DNA from: Rhodocyclaceae bacterium
Lineage (GTDB): Bacteria; Pseudomonadota; Gammaproteobacteria; Burkholderiales; Rhodocyclaceae
Length of the DNA: 64,000 nt
Assembly (NCBI GenBank): GCA_023383815.1
Contig: JAHDYG010000017.1
Location: forward strand, 1-64,000
Reading direction: 5' to 3'
Both the position numbers and the translations under genes were made by a program. Under the pieces are notes generated by a model. It was not told where the DNA came from. It was given only the letters and a program-made list of their open reading frames with translations, and did not search any database. Below, piece after piece: positions 16,324-24,154 of this stretch (its first letter is position 1; every line of letters begins with the position of its first letter).

Positions 16324-17688
16324 ATGGCGAGTGCCGATGCACCGAAGGAAGTGCAAGAAGCGATGAAGGCGCTGGAGGGTGCGGCGCTCGACCGAAGGGG
16401 GTTCCTGCTGGCCGGTGCCGCCGGCGCCGGCGCCCTGCTGCTGCGGCCTGCTCCGGCCCGTGCAAGCGAGCGGGTGCGCACGTCGGCACAGATCGTCATT
16501 GCGGGGGCGGGTGCGGCCGGTCTTGCGTGCGCCTCGAGGCTTGCCGCACGCCTCGACGGTGCGAGGATCACGCTCGTCGACGCGCGTCGCGAGCATCTGT
16601 ATCAGCCAGGGTTCACGCTGGTTGCCGCCGGGATCAAGGCGGCGCCGTACGTGCAGTCGACAACCGCCGAGTATGTGCCGCCGGGTGTCGACTGGGTGCA
16701 GGAAGCGGTTGCGGAGATCGACCCCGAAGGGCGCCGGGTCGTGACGGCGGGCGGACGCGAGCTGCGCTACGACCATCTCATCGTCGCGACCGGGCTCAAG
16801 CTCGACTATGACGCGATCCCCGGCATGGACGTCGGGGCGATCGGCCAGGCTGGGCTGGGCAGTGTCTATCACAGCCCGGCCGCGGCTGAAGCCACCTGGC
16901 GCGCGCTGTCGGAGTTCGCCGACCGGGGCGGCGTGGGGGTGTTCTGCCGGCCGGCAACCGAGATGAAATGCGCCGGTGCGCCCCTCAAGTACACCTTCAT
17001 CGCGGACGATCATCTGCGCCGGCGCGGCAACCGCGGCAAGGCCGAGCTGATCTATCACGCCCACAACAAGGCGCTCTTCAGCGTGCCGATCGTGCACGAG
17101 AAGGTGCGCATGCTGTACCAGGACCGGGGCGTTGCGACGCGCTACGAGCACGTTTTGCAGAGCATCGATCCGGGGCGGCGCGTGGCCGTCTTTTCGAGTC
17201 CGGCCGGGCCGGTCGAGCAACCGTATGACTTCATCAACGTGATTCCGCCGATGCGCGCGCCCGACGTGGTGCGCAACAGCCCGCTCGGCTGGCGCGAAGG
17301 ACCCTGGGCAGCCGATGGCTGGATGGAGGTCGACCGCGGCACCTTGCGCCACAAGCGCTATCCGGAGGTGTTCGGAGTGGGCGACGTGGCCGGCGTGCCG
17401 AAAGGCAAGACCGCGGCGAGCGTGAAGTGGCAGGTCCCCGTCGCGGTCGACCATCTGGTGGCGGATCTGGCAGGCAAGACGTCCGACGCGCTCTACAACG
17501 GCTACACCTCGTGCCCGTTGATCACCCGGCTCGGCCGCGCGATGCTGATCGAGTTCGACTACCAGGACAACCTGACGCCCTCGTTCCCGGGCGTGATCGC
17601 CCCGCTCGAAGAGTTGTGGGTGAGCTGGGTCATGAAGACGATGGCCCTCAAACCCACCTATCTGGCCATGCTGCGCGGTCGCGCGTGA
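16324..17688 (+). CDS. FAD-dependent sulfide:quinone oxidoreductase-like protein with Tat signal
   Basis: A 454-residue flavoprotein. A twin-arginine-type leader DRRGFLLAGAAGAGALLL (about residues 23-40) is followed by the FAD-binding GAGAAGLACASRLA, a second dinucleotide region, and VGDVAGVPKGKTAASVKWQ near the C-terminus. Cysteines at about 216 (EMKCAGAPLKY) and 397 (YTSCPLIT) match the redox-active pair of sulfide:quinone oxidoreductases, so oxidation of sulfide or a related sulfur compound with electrons to quinone is likely. ATG 16324 follows GAGGAGACG. Two membrane protein genes follow. Confidence 0.82.
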   Translation: MASADAPKEVQEAMKALEGAALDRRGFLLAGAAGAGALLLRPAPARASERVRTSAQIVIAGAGAAGLACASRLAARLDGARITLVDARREHLYQPGFTLVAAGIKAAPYVQSTTAEYVPPGVDWVQEAVAEIDPEGRRVVTAGGRELRYDHLIVATGLKLDYDAIPGMDVGAIGQAGLGSVYHSPAAAEATWRALSEFADRGGVGVFCRPATEMKCAGAPLKYTFIADDHLRRRGNRGKAELIYHAHNKALFSVPIVHEKVRMLYQDRGVATRYEHVLQSIDPGRRVAVFSSPAGPVEQPYDFINVIPPMRAPDVVRNSPLGWREGPWAADGWMEVDRGTLRHKRYPEVFGVGDVAGVPKGKTAASVKWQVPVAVDHLVADLAGKTSDALYNGYTSCPLITRLGRAMLIEFDYQDNLTPSFPGVIAPLEELWVSWVMKTMALKPTYLAMLRGRA

Positions 17689-17698
17689 GGAGAATGCA

Positions 17699-18055
17699 AT
17701 GAAGGAACTCGACCCGATCATCCTGCTCGCCGTGTTTCAGGAAATGCTCGGCGTGTGGCTGTGGCTGCTGCTCCTGCTCGCACTCGGGGGCATTGCCGCA
17801 TTCGTCTTGCTGCTCGTGCGCGAACGGCGCATCGCCAGCGGCAGGCTCGTCAAGTCGGAACTGGCGGGCGTGCTGGGCGGGGCGCTGTCGCTGGTGGTGA
17901 TGGCGAAGGTCTCGTCGTCGGGATTCACCGATGCGGGCGGCCCGGCGGACTGGTTCCTGATCGCCCTCGTATTCGGCGTCGGACTGGTCGGCACGACCCT
18001 GCTCGTGTATGCGGCGGCCGGCTGGGCCGAGGTGTGCCGAAGCCGCTGCGCCTGA
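17699..18055 (+). CDS. Small membrane protein downstream of SQR-like gene
   Basis: A 118-residue protein with about three hydrophobic segments (GVWLWLLLLLALGGIAAFVLLLV, LAGVLGGALSLVVMAKV, and WFLIALVFGVGLVGTTLLVYAAAGW). I do not recognise a family. It begins 10 bases after the flavoprotein stop with a GAGGAG ribosome site, so it should be in the same operon and may be its membrane docking partner, which is inference. Confidence 0.65.
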   Translation: MKELDPIILLAVFQEMLGVWLWLLLLLALGGIAAFVLLLVRERRIASGRLVKSELAGVLGGALSLVVMAKVSSSGFTDAGGPADWFLIALVFGVGLVGTTLLVYAAAGWAEVCRSRCA

Positions 18056-18149
18056 GCGGGGTCTGAGGCGCGCCGCGCGGACGCGCGGGCGGCTCCTGCG
18101 CCTCCGGTACAATCCCGGCTTCGGGTCTGCAGTCGAAGGAGTGGCGGGG

Positions 18150-19130
18150 ATGAAAGGCGGAAGCGGACCATCATTCGGTCCGGCAGTGATGGCCTTCGGG
18201 CGCGAGGTCGGGGCGGTCTACCTCGCCCTGGTCCGGGTCATGGTGCCGGCGCTTCTCATCGTCAAGGGGCTCGAGCTGGCCGGTGCGACGGCGTGGATCG
18301 CGTGGGTGCTGTCGCCGCTGATGCAGCTCGTCGGGCTCCCCGAGGGGGTTGGCATCGTCTGGGCCGCTGCACTGCTGACGAACCTCTACACGGCGATGGC
18401 CGTGTATGCCGGGTTTGCCGCGGGCGAATCCCTGACGGTCGCGCAGGTGACCGTACTCGGCGTTCTGATGCTGGTGGCGCACTCGCTGCCGGTCGAGGGG
18501 GCGGTCGCGAAGGCGGTCGGCGTGCGCTGGCGGGCGACGCTCGCGCTGCGCCTGGGCGGGGCGCTCGGACTCGGGGCGCTGCTCAATCTCGCATTCTCGG
18601 CAGGTGGCTGGTTGCAGGCGCCGGCCCGCATGCTGTGGCAACCGCAGGCGAGCGAGAACGGGCTTGCCGCGTGGGCGCTCGACCAGCTGGTGATGCTGGG
18701 CTGGATCCTCGTCATCATCGCTGCGTTGATGGCATTGCTGCGGCTGCTGCGCCTGCTCGGGATCGAGCGCCTCATGCACGCGCTGCTCGCCCCGGTGCTG
18801 CGCGGGATCGGGATTCGTCGCGAGGCGGCGAACATCACGATCGTCGGGGCGACGCTGGGGATCAGCTTCGGTGCCGGGCTGCTGATCCGCGAGGCGCGTA
18901 GCGGCACCCTGAGCCGGCGCGACATCTTCCTGACGATGGCGTTTCTCGGACTGTGCCACAGCGTCATCGAGGATACCTTGCTCATCCTGGTGCTCGGCGC
19001 GGATCTTTCCGGCATCCTGTGGGCGCGGCTTGCGTTTGCGCTCATCGTGACGGCAGTGCTCGCGCGCATTCCGGCGCTCAATCGCCGGCTCGCCGAACTG
19101 CCCGACGAGGTTCCGGCGGGAACGCGTTGA
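18150..19130 (+). CDS. Nucleoside recognition (Gate) domain membrane protein
   Basis: A 326-residue inner-membrane protein with about eight hydrophobic segments and the two repeated nucleoside-recognition/Gate modules seen in SpmA/SpmB and YjiH-like proteins. Marker stretches are LPEGVGIVWAAALLTNLYTAMAVYAGF and FLGLCHSVIEDTLLILVLGAD. The cargo is unknown. The ATG at 18150 follows AAGGAGTG; the longer upstream frame overlaps the previous gene. It is 94 bases after the small membrane protein, so it could share the transcript. Confidence 0.75.
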   Translation: MKGGSGPSFGPAVMAFGREVGAVYLALVRVMVPALLIVKGLELAGATAWIAWVLSPLMQLVGLPEGVGIVWAAALLTNLYTAMAVYAGFAAGESLTVAQVTVLGVLMLVAHSLPVEGAVAKAVGVRWRATLALRLGGALGLGALLNLAFSAGGWLQAPARMLWQPQASENGLAAWALDQLVMLGWILVIIAALMALLRLLRLLGIERLMHALLAPVLRGIGIRREAANITIVGATLGISFGAGLLIREARSGTLSRRDIFLTMAFLGLCHSVIEDTLLILVLGADLSGILWARLAFALIVTAVLARIPALNRRLAELPDEVPAGTR

Positions 19131-19139
19131 ATCGGTCGC

Positions 19140-19652
19140 CTACAGGTAATCCACGAGCTGTCCGCTGGCGCGTCGCAACCGTTGCGAGAGCGTGCGCCCG
19201 AGTCCGAGCAGCAGCTTGACCGCGAGTACGGAGCGCCCTTCGCACAGGCGCTGGAAGTGGTCGCGCGTGAGCACGGCGATCTGGCAGTCGGTGAGCGCCG
19301 TGACGCTCGCCGAGCGCGGTTCCTGGTCGAGCAGTGCCATCTCTCCGAATACCTTGCCAGGGTTCAGTGTGTAGAGGGCGCAGGAGCCGGAGTCGTCGCG
19401 GCGCTTGGAGACCGACATCCGCCCCTCGAGCAGCAGCGCGAGGTAGCCGGCCGGGTCACCCTCGGCAAACAGCTCGTGACCGGCCGGTACGGCATAGACG
19501 CGCAGCAGGCCGGCGAGGCAGTCCTGCTCCTTGCGTTCGAGATCGCGCGTCAGTTCCAGTTCGTCGAGGTGTTCCCGGATCTCTTCCTGGAACCGGGTGC
19601 CGATCCCGGAAAGTTCGAGGGCGTCGAGGCTCAGGTCCGGTCTGGTCGTCAT
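19140..19652 (-). CDS. Cyclic nucleotide-binding domain protein
   Basis: A 170-residue protein consisting of one CRP/FNR-type cyclic nucleotide-binding domain (VPAGHELFAEGDPAGYLALLLEG, then NPGKVFGEMALLDQEPRSASVTAL, the phosphate-binding cassette). There is no DNA-binding helix-turn-helix, so it is not a CRP-like regulator. It is closely similar over its whole length to the C-terminal part of the protein kinase encoded immediately upstream, which points to a tandem duplication. Ten bases separate it from that gene, so they are co-transcribed. Confidence 0.82.
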   Translation of the reverse strand: MTTRPDLSLDALELSGIGTRFQEEIREHLDELELTRDLERKEQDCLAGLLRVYAVPAGHELFAEGDPAGYLALLLEGRMSVSKRRDDSGSCALYTLNPGKVFGEMALLDQEPRSASVTALTDCQIAVLTRDHFQRLCEGRSVLAVKLLLGLGRTLSQRLRRASGQLVDYL

Positions 19653-19662
19653 CGCCGGATCT

Positions 19663-21066
19663 TCACGAGTGGTGGGCGAGGCGGTCGCTCGTGCGCCGCA
19701 GCCGCTGCGTGAGCAGCCCCCCCAGGGCGAGCAGCAGCTTGACCGAGAGTTCGGGGCGCTCGCGGCACAGGCGGCGGAAGTGACGCCGCGACAGCACGGC
19801 GATCTGGCATGCGCCGAGCGCGGTCAGCGTGGCCGAGCGTGGCGCTGCGTCGAGCAATGACATCTCGCCGAACGGCATGCCGGGGCCGAGCAGCTCGAGT
19901 TGCTGCTCCTGGCCATCGACCCCGCGTTTGGTGACCGCGAGCTCCCCCTCGAGCAGCAATCCGAGGTAGCTCGACGCCTCGCCCTCGCGAAACAGGATGT
20001 GGCCGGGCGGCACGAGATAGAGCAGCAGGTGGGCGCCGAAGCTGTCCTGTTCCGGGCCGTCGAGCTCGCGCGTGAGCGCCAGACGTGTGAGGTGGCGGCG
20101 CAGTTCCTCGCGCAGGCGGCTGCCCGATCCGGCGAGCTGGAGCTGGTCGAGCCCGGGGTCGGAGAACTCGGCGCCGATGTCTTCCCCGGCGGGCGGCTCC
20201 TCTTCGCCCCGCTTGAGCTCGGCACGCACCGCGGACAGGGCCTTGGCCATCGCACGCATGTTGCGAAAGCGTGCCGAGGGTTCCTTGGCGAGCGCCTGCA
20301 TCACGATCGCATCGAGCCCTTCCGGGACGTCGGGATTGAGCGTGGAGGGGCGAGGGGGTTCCTGATGCAGCACCTTGTCGGCGAGTTCGCGAAAATCCGG
20401 GGCGTCGAAGGGCAGCTTGCCGGTCAGCGCTTCATAGAGCGTCACGCCGAGCGCGTGGACGTCGGTCGCGGGGCCGACCGGGCGGTCCGCGATCTGCTCC
20501 GGCGCCATGTAGCGCGGCGAGCCCTGGAGCTTGCCGTCCTCGCTGCGCCCGGGTGCCCGCGCGATCCCGAAATCCATGATCTTGACCACGCCCTTGCGAC
20601 CGAGCATCAGGTTGGCCGGCTTGATGTCGCGATGCACGACTTCGTTCTGGTGGGCGTAGTCGAGCCCGCGCGCGACGAGGATGCCGATCTCGACGATGCG
20701 TCGCACCGGCAGCACGACGCCGCTGTCGAGGTATTCGCGCAGGCTCAGTCCGGGTACGAACTCCATCGCGATGTAAGGCATGCCGCAGTACTCGCCGACG
20801 TCGTAGATCGTGACGATGTTCGGGTGGTTGAGGCGCCCGGCCGCCTTCGCTTCGCGCAGGAAGTGGCTGTGAAATTCCCGCATCTCGGCCTCGCCGAGCA
20901 GCGGCTGCAGTTCGGTCGACAGGACCTTGAGCGCGACGGTACGTCCGATCAGCGGATCCTCGCCACGGTACACGGTGCCCATCGCCCCGTGACCGAGCAC
21001 GCCCGAGACGTGGAAGCGGCCGATGATCCGGAAACGATTCCCGGTCGAAGCGGCGGATTCGCTCAT
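19663..21066 (-). CDS. Ser/Thr protein kinase fused to a cyclic nucleotide-binding domain
   Basis: A 467-residue Hanks-type kinase. The Gly loop is GVLGHGAMGTVY (about 22-33), the ATP-anchoring Lys is in VALKVL (47), the catalytic loop is HRDIKPANLM (Asp 147), DFG is at about 165-167, and the APE motif lies in YMAPEQI. The kinase domain ends near 285; residues about 330-465 are a CRP-type cyclic nucleotide-binding domain. This arrangement suggests second-messenger control of the kinase, but which nucleotide binds is not known. No membrane segment. The start overlaps the prs stop by ATGA; a longer frame reads into prs in the wrong frame. Confidence 0.88.
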   Translation of the reverse strand: MSESAASTGNRFRIIGRFHVSGVLGHGAMGTVYRGEDPLIGRTVALKVLSTELQPLLGEAEMREFHSHFLREAKAAGRLNHPNIVTIYDVGEYCGMPYIAMEFVPGLSLREYLDSGVVLPVRRIVEIGILVARGLDYAHQNEVVHRDIKPANLMLGRKGVVKIMDFGIARAPGRSEDGKLQGSPRYMAPEQIADRPVGPATDVHALGVTLYEALTGKLPFDAPDFRELADKVLHQEPPRPSTLNPDVPEGLDAIVMQALAKEPSARFRNMRAMAKALSAVRAELKRGEEEPPAGEDIGAEFSDPGLDQLQLAGSGSRLREELRRHLTRLALTRELDGPEQDSFGAHLLLYLVPPGHILFREGEASSYLGLLLEGELAVTKRGVDGQEQQLELLGPGMPFGEMSLLDAAPRSATLTALGACQIAVLSRRHFRRLCRERPELSVKLLLALGGLLTQRLRRTSDRLAHHS

Positions 21067-22013
21067 GGGGTCTGCTCGAACAGTTCGCCGACGCTCTCTC
21101 CGCTGTGGATGCGTTCGATCGCCGCAGCGAGCAGCGGCGCGACGGTGAGGCTGCGGATCTTCGCGAGCCGCTTTTCCGGCGGCATGTGCACGGTGTTGGT
21201 GACGACGATGGATTCCAGCGGCGATTCGCGCAGGCGCTCGATTGCGGGGCCGCACAGCACCGGATGGACGGCCCCGGCGTGGATGCTGCGCGCGCCGGCT
21301 GCGCGCAAGGTGTCGACGGTCGCGAGCAGCGTTCCGCCGGTCGAGATCTCGTCGTCGAAGATCACCGCGTCGCGGCCGGCGACGTCTCCAATGACGTGCC
21401 CCTGCTTGACGTCGGTATCACTGACGCGGCGCTTGTCGATGATCGCGAGCGGAATGCCGAGGCGCTCCGAGAAGCGTCCCGCGCGTTTTGCACCGCCTGC
21501 GTCGGAGGCCACGGCGACCATGTTCGTGAGGTCGTGGTGTTCGCGAAAATGCGCAGCGATGGTCGGGATCGCGGTCAGGTGGTCGACCGGGATGCTGAAG
21601 AAGCCATGCACCTGGTCGGCGTGCAGATCCATCGTCAGGATGCGGTTGGCCCCCGCGGTGACCAGCATGTCGGCGATCAGGCGGCCGGTGATCGAGATGC
21701 GCGGGGCGTCCTTCTTGTCGGAGCGGGCGTAGGAGTAATACGGGATGACCGCCGTGACGCGCCGCGCCGATGCGCTGCGCAGCGCATCGAGGGTGATCAG
21801 CAGTTCCAGGATGTGGTGGCTGACCGGTTCGGTCAGTGACTGCACGACGAACACGTCGCGCTCGCGCACGTTGGCCTTGATCTGGACGTGGAGGTTGTCG
21901 TTCGAGAAGCGCGAGACCTCGATCGGGCTCGGTTCCAGGCCAAGACAGGCGCAGATCTCTTCGGTCAGCGGGCGGTTGGAGCCGCAGGCGAAGATCCGGA
22001 GGGCGTCGTTCAT
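21063..22013 (-). CDS. prs: Ribose-phosphate pyrophosphokinase
   Basis: A 316-residue PRPP synthetase, making phosphoribosyl pyrophosphate from ribose 5-phosphate and ATP. Present are the N-terminal strand region (RIFACGSNRPLTEEI), SRFSNDNLHVQIKANVRERDVFVVQ, the pyrophosphate-region ITGRLIADMLVTAG, DLHADQVHGFF and the PRPP loop VIFDDEISTGGTL. Some positions differ from the housekeeping enzyme (for instance SNDN where GDGE is usual), so this may be a second, specialised copy. It is translationally coupled to the kinase gene downstream. ATG at 22013; the longer frame is a shadow of namZ. Confidence 0.88.
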   Translation of the reverse strand: MNDALRIFACGSNRPLTEEICACLGLEPSPIEVSRFSNDNLHVQIKANVRERDVFVVQSLTEPVSHHILELLITLDALRSASARRVTAVIPYYSYARSDKKDAPRISITGRLIADMLVTAGANRILTMDLHADQVHGFFSIPVDHLTAIPTIAAHFREHHDLTNMVAVASDAGGAKRAGRFSERLGIPLAIIDKRRVSDTDVKQGHVIGDVAGRDAVIFDDEISTGGTLLATVDTLRAAGARSIHAGAVHPVLCGPAIERLRESPLESIVVTNTVHMPPEKRLAKIRSLTVAPLLAAAIERIHSGESVGELFEQTP

Positions 22014-22089
22014 CGATGTTCCCGGGAGTGGAGCCGATGGTGCGCAGTATAAGGGCGAGCGCGGGGTCCAGGAGAATGGGCGTGCGATC

Positions 22090-23310
22090 TCATGGGTAGA
22101 GCAGGAAGGGCTGTCGGACCTCGCGCCAGGCCGTCTCGTCGGCACGTGCCAGGACATCGAGGTCGGCCGGGCTTGCGCCCGCGTCATCCACCCATTCGCG
22201 CAGCAGCGGCGAGCCATTGATGAGGTCGATCGCGAGCCGCTCGTGCTCGTATTCGTAGGGGAAGTCGCGCCACAGCGGGTAGTCCGGCTGCAGCCTGCGC
22301 AGCGCCTTGAATGCGAGCGCCTGCACACGCCACGGACGAAAGTTCAGGTGGTCGTAGGCGTTGGCCGTGTCGACATGGATCTGCAGCCCCGTGCAGAGCC
22401 GGCCCGCGTGCTTGTGGAAGGTCGGTTCGAAGCCGCAGGGGCGCAGCCGGCAGCCGGCCAGCCAGGCGGGAGCGAGGGCCTGCATCTGCCCGAGCAGGGC
22501 CGTGGCGTCGAGGTCCGGTGCGCCGAAGAGTTCCAGCGGACGCGTCGTGCCGCGCCCCTCCGACAGGGTCGTGCCTTCGAGCATCACGGTGCCGGCGTAG
22601 CAGCGCGCCATCGACAGGTTCGGCGCGTTCGGGCTCGGGTTGACCCAGCTCCGCTCGCCGAGCGGCCAGCCGTATCCGGGCGCCGCGCCGGGATCCCAGC
22701 CCTGCATCGTGACGACTTCGCATTCGAGCTCGAGCCCGAGCGTGGCGATGAACCAGCGTGCGAGTTCTCCCATCGTCAGGCCGTGGCGCATCGGCAGCGG
22801 GCCGGCGCCGACGAAGCTCTCCCAGCCGCTGCGCAGGACAAGCCCTTCGACCGGGCGGCCGACCGGGTTCGGGCGGTCGAGCACCCACACCGCCTTGCCG
22901 TGGCGTGCGGCCTCTTCGAGCACGTAGCGCAGCGTCGTGATGAAGGTGTAGATGCGGCAACCGAGGTCCTGCAGGTCGACGAGCAGCACGTCGAGGCAGG
23001 CCATCATCTTCGCCGTCGGACGCCGCACGGTACCGTACAGGCTGAACACCGGGATGCCGAGGCGGGAATCGAACTCGTCCCCGGTCTCGACCATGTTGTC
23101 CTGCTTGTCTCCACGCAGGCCGTGCTGCGGACCGAAGGCCGCCGTCAGGCGCAGGCCGGGCACCTGTGTGAGCGCGTCGAGCGCGTGCGTCAGATCCGCG
23201 GTGACCGAGGCAGGATGGGCGAGCAGGGCGACCCGTCGGCCGGCAAGGCGGCGTTGCAGGGACGGTTCGGAGAGGAGGCGGTCGAGACCGGACTGGTAGC
23301 TGGGGCTCAT
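22090..23310 (-). CDS. namZ: Exo-beta-N-acetylmuramidase NamZ-like (DUF1343)
   Basis: A 406-residue DUF1343 protein. Members act on peptidoglycan fragments by releasing terminal N-acetylmuramic acid. Family markers are LAGRRVALLAHPASV, FGPQHGLRGDKQDNM, SLYGTVRRPTAKM, VDLQDLGCRIYTFITTL and LDRPNPVGRPVEG. No signal peptide is visible, so a cytosolic recycling role fits. The ATG at 23310 overlaps the previous gene stop by ATGA, the last link of a run of overlapping genes. Confidence 0.85.
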   Translation of the reverse strand: MSPSYQSGLDRLLSEPSLQRRLAGRRVALLAHPASVTADLTHALDALTQVPGLRLTAAFGPQHGLRGDKQDNMVETGDEFDSRLGIPVFSLYGTVRRPTAKMMACLDVLLVDLQDLGCRIYTFITTLRYVLEEAARHGKAVWVLDRPNPVGRPVEGLVLRSGWESFVGAGPLPMRHGLTMGELARWFIATLGLELECEVVTMQGWDPGAAPGYGWPLGERSWVNPSPNAPNLSMARCYAGTVMLEGTTLSEGRGTTRPLELFGAPDLDATALLGQMQALAPAWLAGCRLRPCGFEPTFHKHAGRLCTGLQIHVDTANAYDHLNFRPWRVQALAFKALRRLQPDYPLWRDFPYEYEHERLAIDLINGSPLLREWVDDAGASPADLDVLARADETAWREVRQPFLLYP

Positions 23311-23906
23311 GGATTCTGCAGGGAAAGCTCTGAAAGGCGGAGGAATCCGCCGCGGTGATGGAAATCCGGGCGCTCGCACGGATGGCGCAGCGCCCACCAG
23401 GACAGGCCGCCGTCACTTGCTTCGAGCACGGCGCTGAGTCCGAGCTGCAGTGCGTCCAGGGATGCCGCGGGCGGCAAGGCCGATCCGGGGATCTGCGCCC
23501 GCAGGACGAACAATGCGCCGGAGCCGGAACGGCCGGTACGGGTTGCGATGCGCGGTACCGGATCGTGCGCGGACAGCATCGCATCGGGGGCACGCACGCG
23601 GTAGTCGGAAAAGCGGTAGGCGGCCCAGCGGTGTGAGGGTGCGAAGTTGAACTCGCGGTAACTGCGGTCGGCTTCGGAGCCGACGAAGGCCTCGAAGCAG
23701 GTGTGCTGCCACAGGCCATCGGTGGCCTGCGGGCGTTCGGGCGGTGGCAGCCGGACTGCGCCGGGTTCGGCGTGCAGGAAGAAGCACAGCGACAGCGCGC
23801 CCGACGAGCGCTGCACCCGCACGTGCAGTGCTCGGACCCCGGCTGGTGGAGGGCTCGACGGATGGGCGAGCAGGCGCCCGGTCGATCGCCGCATCGTCGA
23901 GCTCAC
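23307..23906 (-). CDS. DOMON-like domain protein
   Basis: A 199-residue protein with the bacterial DOMON-like fold: LWQHTCFEAFVGSEADRSYREFNFAPSHRWAAYRF is the conserved core. These proteins are predicted to bind a sugar or heme ligand; no enzymatic residues are known. It starts either with GTG 23906 (overlapping the upstream stop) or ATG 23894. It overlaps the NamZ start by four bases, which suggests a shared role in cell-wall fragment handling, but this is inference. Confidence 0.72.
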   Translation of the reverse strand: MSSTMRRSTGRLLAHPSSPPPAGVRALHVRVQRSSGALSLCFFLHAEPGAVRLPPPERPQATDGLWQHTCFEAFVGSEADRSYREFNFAPSHRWAAYRFSDYRVRAPDAMLSAHDPVPRIATRTGRSGSGALFVLRAQIPGSALPPAASLDALQLGLSAVLEASDGGLSWWALRHPCERPDFHHRGGFLRLSELSLQNP

Positions 23907-24154
23907 TCCTTGCTGCGCAAGGATTTGCGCAGGCGCACGCCCTTGCGGCGCTGTTCGATCAGGATCTGCAACTTCAGGTCGAGGCTGGCGCGGCGCTCGC
24001 CCTCGGGCTCGACGGCGATCTCGGCTTCGAGCGCCCGCTGCTGGGCCTTCATCTGCTTCAACAGTTCCTTGAGCTTGTCGCGCTTGCGCCGCTGACGGCG
24101 ACGGTCGGACGACAGGAGATTCCCGAGCTTCTCAGTCAGCCTGGCGAGTTTCAT
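23903..24154 (-). CDS. Small basic coiled-coil protein
   Basis: An 83-residue, Lys/Arg-rich and helical protein (for example RRRQRRKRDKLKELLKQMKAQ, then a heptad-like ALEAEIAVEPEGE). It has no recognised family, no membrane segment and no cysteines. Its 5' end overlaps the 3' end of the Na/Pi cotransporter gene by 23 bases and its stop overlaps the DOMON-like gene, so translation is coupled in both directions. The strong positive charge would allow binding to nucleic acid or lipid. Confidence 0.6.
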   Translation of the reverse strand: MKLARLTEKLGNLLSSDRRRQRRKRDKLKELLKQMKAQQRALEAEIAVEPEGERRASLDLKLQILIEQRRKGVRLRKSLRSKE

